Assembly (NCBI GenBank): GCA_035361075.1
Contig: DAOSBX010000050.1
Location: 13,149 to 21,583 of the forward strand
Length of the DNA: 8,435 bases
From: Candidatus Hydrogenedens sp.
GTDB taxonomy: Bacteria > Hydrogenedentota > Hydrogenedentia > Hydrogenedentales > Hydrogenedentaceae
Direction: 5' to 3'
Shown here: positions 4,726 through 8,435 of the stretch, piece after piece
Position numbering within the stretch: the first letter of the stretch is position 1
Layout: each line of letters begins with the position of its first letter
The notes under the pieces: generated by a model
Database searches by the model: none
What the model saw: the letters and a program-made list of their open reading frames with translations, nothing else
What the model was told of the DNA's origin: nothing
Position numbers and translations under genes: made by a program

Positions 4726-7092
4726 ATGAAACCAAACTCAATCATTTTCGTAATGTTTATCCTTTTGGCTCCCCTCTGTTTTGCACAAATCGTCCTTGAA
4801 GAAGCCTTCGAACAGGGGTCAACCGCTCCTGACGGCTGGCAAACAAAGGTCTGGCAGGGCAAAGGCGATTTTCAATATCCTGTCCCGGGGAAAACCGGCA
4901 ACGCAGTCCAGATTTCATCTTCCGAAGGCGGGGACTTATCCTGGTTCAAAGAAGTAGATGTCTCCCCATTTGCCCAATACAAACTCTCCGGCTGGATTAA
5001 AACAGATAACATTCAATTAGAAAACGGTGCGGGTGCTTTACTCAACATTCACGGAATTGATGGTGCTCGCACAACCTCATTATCCGGCACAAACGATTGG
5101 AAATATGTTGAATCTACATTCTTTGTCGGTTCTCAAACACGAATAATGGTGAATTGCCTCTTCGGGGGTTGGGGATTGGCAAAAGGAACTGCAATATATG
5201 ATGATATCAAATTAGAAAAAATATCAGATATGGTGATGGGTGATATGCAAATAAACATTGACCCATCTCAGAAAGGCACCCCCATACACCCATTTATTTA
5301 CGGTCAGTTTATTGAACATTTAGGTCGCTGTATTTATGGCGGTATCTGGTCAGAAATGCTCGAAGACCGCAAATTCTTCTATTTAATCAACACTACCGAC
5401 TCTCCCTGGAAATTACATCCGTCAGATATGATGCTATTCATAGACCAGATTCATCCCTACACCAGTTGGTACACCCCTGTCATCCTCCTCAATCCCCATC
5501 GAGAACGTGGTCTGATACAGGATAATTTGGAAGTCATTGCAGGAAAAGAATATGTCGGTAGGGTCATATTGAAATCCACACACCCCGACATCACAGTTAA
5601 GGTTTTATTGCGTTCCGGCGACACACTTCTATGCGAACCCGCAATTATACAAAACATTTCGCAGGATTATCAGAAATACGCATTCAAACTCAAAGTGGAT
5701 AAAGACGGCAAACCTGCCCAATTCGCTATTCTCGCCACAGGGCAGGGTAACCTGTTCATCGGTGCGGTCTCACTCATGCCCGGCGACAACATCAAAGGGA
5801 TGAGAGCGGATACACTCGCCCTGCTAAAACAACTCAATTCTCCTATTTATCGCTGGCCCGGCGGTAATTTCGTCAGTGGATATAACTGGAAGGACGGTAT
5901 CGGCGACCCGGACAAACGCCCAACACGCAAAAACCCCGCCTGGGGCGGTATTGACACAAACGATTTCGGGATGGACGAGTTTATGCAGTTCTGTCGTGAA
6001 ATAGGAACGGAACCCTTAGCAGTGGTCAACACAGGTCTGGGTGATGTGCAGTTAGCTCGCGATATGGTCGAATACGCTAATGGCTCATCAGATACACCGA
6101 TGGGCAAATGGCGTGCCGATAATGGACATCCCGAACCCTATAAAATTACCTACTGGGGTGTTGGCAATGAAATGTATGGCGAATGGCAGTTAGGTCATGT
6201 GCCTGTAGATGATTATGTCAAGCGTCATAATGAGTTTGCACAAGCCATGAAGGCAGTTGACCCTACCATCAAACTCGTTGGTGTCGGTGAAAACATGGGT
6301 ATCTGGAGCCAGAAGATGTTAGAGAATTGTGCAGAAAATATGGACTACATAAGCGAGCATTTTTATTGTGGAGAAAAGAAGGATGTATTTGAACATGTTT
6401 ACCAGTTAGCCGAGAGAATAAAAGCCAAAGTAAAAAATCATAAAGGTTATTTAGAAACGATACCTGCGTTAAAGGAAAAATTTGTCCCCATTGCAATGGA
6501 CGAATGGAACTACTGGTATGGAGACCATGTCTATGGCGAACTTGGCTGTGTTTACCACCTGAAAGATGCGTTAGGTGTGGCTATTGGCTTACATGAATTC
6601 TTCCGCAACAGCGATGTAATAACCATGGCAAACTATGCCCAGACTGTAAATGTAATATCTGCCATTAAAACTACCAAAACGAGTGCTTTCTTTGATACGA
6701 CAGGGCTTACCCTGATGCTGTACCGTCAGCGTTTTGGTTCTGTGCCTGTGGCTGTCGAGGTAAAACCGCTATCGGATAGCAATCAGGCAGGAGTATCTAT
6801 GGTACCAATTGATGTTTTCTCTGCCTGGAAAGATGAGCAAGAGGGGATATTAACTCTCTCTGTGGTAAACCCCATGGATAGGGCAATTAATGTCCATGTA
6901 GGCGTAGCAGGCAAGGAAGTGACACCACCGAAAACCGCATGGATACTCACGGGCAAAGAGCCAATGTCCATTAACCTGCCTGATACTGAACCTGGCGTCT
7001 GGCTGAAGGAAGAAAAAATCAATAAGAAAGCCTTCCCTGAAATGGAAATTCCACCATTTAGCATTGTTATCACAGAATTAAAAGTAAAATAA
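4726..7092 (+). CDS. Secreted GH51 alpha-L-arabinofuranosidase with N-terminal carbohydrate-binding-like domain
   Basis: This 788-residue enzyme should hydrolyse terminal non-reducing alpha-L-arabinofuranosyl groups of arabinoxylan, arabinan or similar glycans outside the cytoplasm. Residues 1-20 (MKPNSIIFVMFILLAPLCFA) are a signal peptide with likely cleavage before Q21; there is no good lipobox. Residues 21-170 look like a CBM4/9-type beta-sandwich (GWQTKVWQGKG..., LSGWIKTD, AIYDDIKLEK). The GH51 barrel begins near 177 with IHPFIYGQFIEHLGRCIYGG. A second beta-rich insert spans about 240-365, and RWPGGN follows at 376-381. The acid/base is E482 in GVGNEMYG and the nucleophile E593 in AMDEWNYW. 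The C-terminal beta domain (alpha-L-AF_C) ends at ITELKVK. The ATG at 4726 is chosen because GGAG lies eight bases before it and the signal peptide starts there; the longer TTG reading into the repeat array is not credible. The GH29 gene follows after 25 bp. Confidence 0.92.
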   Translation: MKPNSIIFVMFILLAPLCFAQIVLEEAFEQGSTAPDGWQTKVWQGKGDFQYPVPGKTGNAVQISSSEGGDLSWFKEVDVSPFAQYKLSGWIKTDNIQLENGAGALLNIHGIDGARTTSLSGTNDWKYVESTFFVGSQTRIMVNCLFGGWGLAKGTAIYDDIKLEKISDMVMGDMQINIDPSQKGTPIHPFIYGQFIEHLGRCIYGGIWSEMLEDRKFFYLINTTDSPWKLHPSDMMLFIDQIHPYTSWYTPVILLNPHRERGLIQDNLEVIAGKEYVGRVILKSTHPDITVKVLLRSGDTLLCEPAIIQNISQDYQKYAFKLKVDKDGKPAQFAILATGQGNLFIGAVSLMPGDNIKGMRADTLALLKQLNSPIYRWPGGNFVSGYNWKDGIGDPDKRPTRKNPAWGGIDTNDFGMDEFMQFCREIGTEPLAVVNTGLGDVQLARDMVEYANGSSDTPMGKWRADNGHPEPYKITYWGVGNEMYGEWQLGHVPVDDYVKRHNEFAQAMKAVDPTIKLVGVGENMGIWSQKMLENCAENMDYISEHFYCGEKKDVFEHVYQLAERIKAKVKNHKGYLETIPALKEKFVPIAMDEWNYWYGDHVYGELGCVYHLKDALGVAIGLHEFFRNSDVITMANYAQTVNVISAIKTTKTSAFFDTTGLTLMLYRQRFGSVPVAVEVKPLSDSNQAGVSMVPIDVFSAWKDEQEGILTLSVVNPMDRAINVHVGVAGKEVTPPKTAWILTGKEPMSINLPDTEPGVWLKEEKINKKAFPEMEIPPFSIVITELKVK

Positions 7093-7117
7093 ATTTTAAA
7101 CGATAGGAGCATATCTT

Positions 7118-8435
7118 ATGTTATTAACATCCTTTGTTATTGCGACCGCTATTGCCACTGCTTATGAGCCCACATGGGAATCATTGGACCAGCGACCTAA
7201 TCCGCAATGGTTTGAAGATGCCAAATTTGGTATTTTTGTACACTGGGGAGTCTATTCTGTCCCGTCATGGGCACCCAAGGAAACCTATTCGGAATGGTAT
7301 TGGAATCACATGCAAAATAAAGAGGGTGCCACATGGAAATTCCATGTTGAGAAATATGGCGAAAAATTCCAGTATCAGGATTTTGCCCCGATGTTCAAAG
7401 CGGAATTATACGACCCCAACCACTGGGCAGATGTATTTAAACGCTCAGGTGCGAAATATGTCGTTTTGACATCCAAACATCACGATGGTTTTTGTATGTG
7501 GCCCAGTGTTCAAAGTTGGAACTGGAATGCGATGGACATCGGACCGCATCGGGACCTCGCAGGCGAGCTCATCAGTGCAGTAAAGAATGCTGGACTTAAA
7601 GCAGGGTTTTACTACTCATTATATGAATGGTTCAACCCGCTGTATAAACAGGATGTACATCGTTATGTAGAGGAACATATGTTACCGCAGATGAAAGACT
7701 TAATTATTCGCTATCAACCGGATGTGTTCTGGCCTGATGGGGAGTGGGATTACCCGAGTTCTGTCTGGCGGAGCACGGAATTTTTAGCCTGGCTGTTTAA
7801 TGAATCGCCCGCACCAAAGGATATTGTTGTAAATGACCGCTGGGGCAAAGATTGTCGCAATATACATGGAGGATTTGCGACCCCTGAGTATGGACATATC
7901 CCCGAGGGTCCGTTGATGGAAAAGGGACTGTTTGAAGAGTGTCAGGGGATGGGTCGGTCATTTGGTTATAACCGAAATGAGACGGCGGAAAATTACCGTA
8001 GCACCGCGGAATTGCTTCACCTGCTTATAGATAATGTCTCACGGGGTGGTAACCTACTATTGGACATAGGTCCATCCGCAGATGGACGCATCCCGGAGAT
8101 AATGGAGGAACGACTGCTCGAGATGGGTAAGTGGCTCGAGGTGAATGGGGAAGCCATCTACGGTTCCGATGTGTGGAAGGATGCACCGAAGATGGAGAAT
8201 TTCCGTTTCACACGCAAAGGGAATGCAATATATGCCATAGCGTTGAAATGGCCCCCTGAGACATGGACCATCCCCAAACCAGCCGAGTTCCAGACCGTGC
8301 CCAAAGTAAGTTTACTCGGCACAGACATTCCGGTAAATGCGGAAGACCAATACGGGCAAATAGTTATAACTACACCTTGCGTCTCCCCTGCCCAAATCCC
8401 ATGCCAACACGCCTGGGTATTTAAGTGCGAGTTTT
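7118..8435 (+). CDS. GH29 alpha-L-fucosidase (3' end cut by window edge)
   Basis: Open for 439 codons from the ATG at 7118 to the right edge with no stop. Family length and the C-terminal beta-sandwich ending suggest only a few residues are missing. It should release terminal alpha-L-fucose. Diagnostic segments are WFEDAKFGIFVHWGVYSVP (31-49), SKHHDGFCMWPS (119-130), AGFYYSLYEW (162-171), FWPDGEW (204-210) with D207 as the likely catalytic nucleophile, TPEYG (255-259) with E257 as an acid/base candidate, and NVSRGGNLLLDIGPSADG (306-323). The N-terminus (MLLTSFVIATAIATA) is hydrophobic and probably an export signal, although it lacks a basic n-region, so export is less certain than for the GH51 partner. 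AGGAG at 7105-7109 lies eight bases before the start. The 25-bp gap to GH51 indicates co-transcription and a shared target carrying arabinose and fucose decorations. Confidence 0.93.
   Translation, partial: MLLTSFVIATAIATAYEPTWESLDQRPNPQWFEDAKFGIFVHWGVYSVPSWAPKETYSEWYWNHMQNKEGATWKFHVEKYGEKFQYQDFAPMFKAELYDPNHWADVFKRSGAKYVVLTSKHHDGFCMWPSVQSWNWNAMDIGPHRDLAGELISAVKNAGLKAGFYYSLYEWFNPLYKQDVHRYVEEHMLPQMKDLIIRYQPDVFWPDGEWDYPSSVWRSTEFLAWLFNESPAPKDIVVNDRWGKDCRNIHGGFATPEYGHIPEGPLMEKGLFEECQGMGRSFGYNRNETAENYRSTAELLHLLIDNVSRGGNLLLDIGPSADGRIPEIMEERLLEMGKWLEVNGEAIYGSDVWKDAPKMENFRFTRKGNAIYAIALKWPPETWTIPKPAEFQTVPKVSLLGTDIPVNAEDQYGQIVITTPCVSPAQIPCQHAWVFKCEF

Noticed and set aside
7134..7469. 111-aa plus-strand frame
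   Set aside because: It is an out-of-frame shadow of the GH29 gene, whose frame carries all family motifs and continues to the window edge.

Overview
This window looks like a chromosome segment of an uncultured Gram-negative bacterium with moderate GC. It carries Sec-exported plant/algal-glycan glycosidases, a four-helix-bundle 'suffix' protein whose own gene contains (Ser-Asp-X)n repeats, families of short interspersed repeats, and a DUF1156-type defence locus. From general knowledge this mix recalls the Hydrogenedentota / Lentisphaerota / Verrucomicrobiota groups. No phylogenetic marker is present apart from one tRNA, so that placement is only a guess.

Layout. (1) Positions 1-3636, minus strand: a two-gene piece of an anti-phage or restriction-like island. 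A 1125-aa SNF2/DEAH-type helicase with a C-terminal DUF3883 nuclease-like domain is followed after 144 bp by the first 38 codons of a DUF1156-type adenine-specific DNA methylase, which leaves the window at position 1. The pair resembles the DrmD-DrmMI half of class 1 DISARM, or the DUF499/DUF1156/helicase systems; the missing genes beyond position 1 would decide. Both leaders share a 16-nt motif with one mismatch, and each has a 7-4-7 inverted repeat overlapping a plausible -10 box, so coordinated repression is likely. The helicase-methylase gap also holds two copies of a 22-nt hairpin-type repeat.

(2) Positions about 3690-4650: a compact block with a four-helix-bundle suffix protein gene (minus), a tRNA-Pro(TGG) gene (minus) with its own strong promoter, and four arrays of a 9-bp repeat (consensus GTCCGACNN). 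The arrays all have the same orientation. One abuts the protein gene's stop codon, one lies in frame inside the gene, one lies between gene and tRNA, and one, with a 27-bp higher-order period, lies upstream of the tRNA promoter. This block is the least explained part of the window.

(3) Positions 4726-8435, plus strand: a secreted glycosidase operon. A signal-peptide-bearing GH51 alpha-L-arabinofuranosidase with an N-terminal carbohydrate-binding-like domain is followed 25 bp later by a GH29 alpha-L-fucosidase that runs off the right edge, apparently close to its C-terminus. Together they would remove terminal arabinofuranose and fucose side groups from polysaccharides outside the cytoplasm.

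The defence pair and the sugar operon point away from each other, with the tRNA/repeat block between them.
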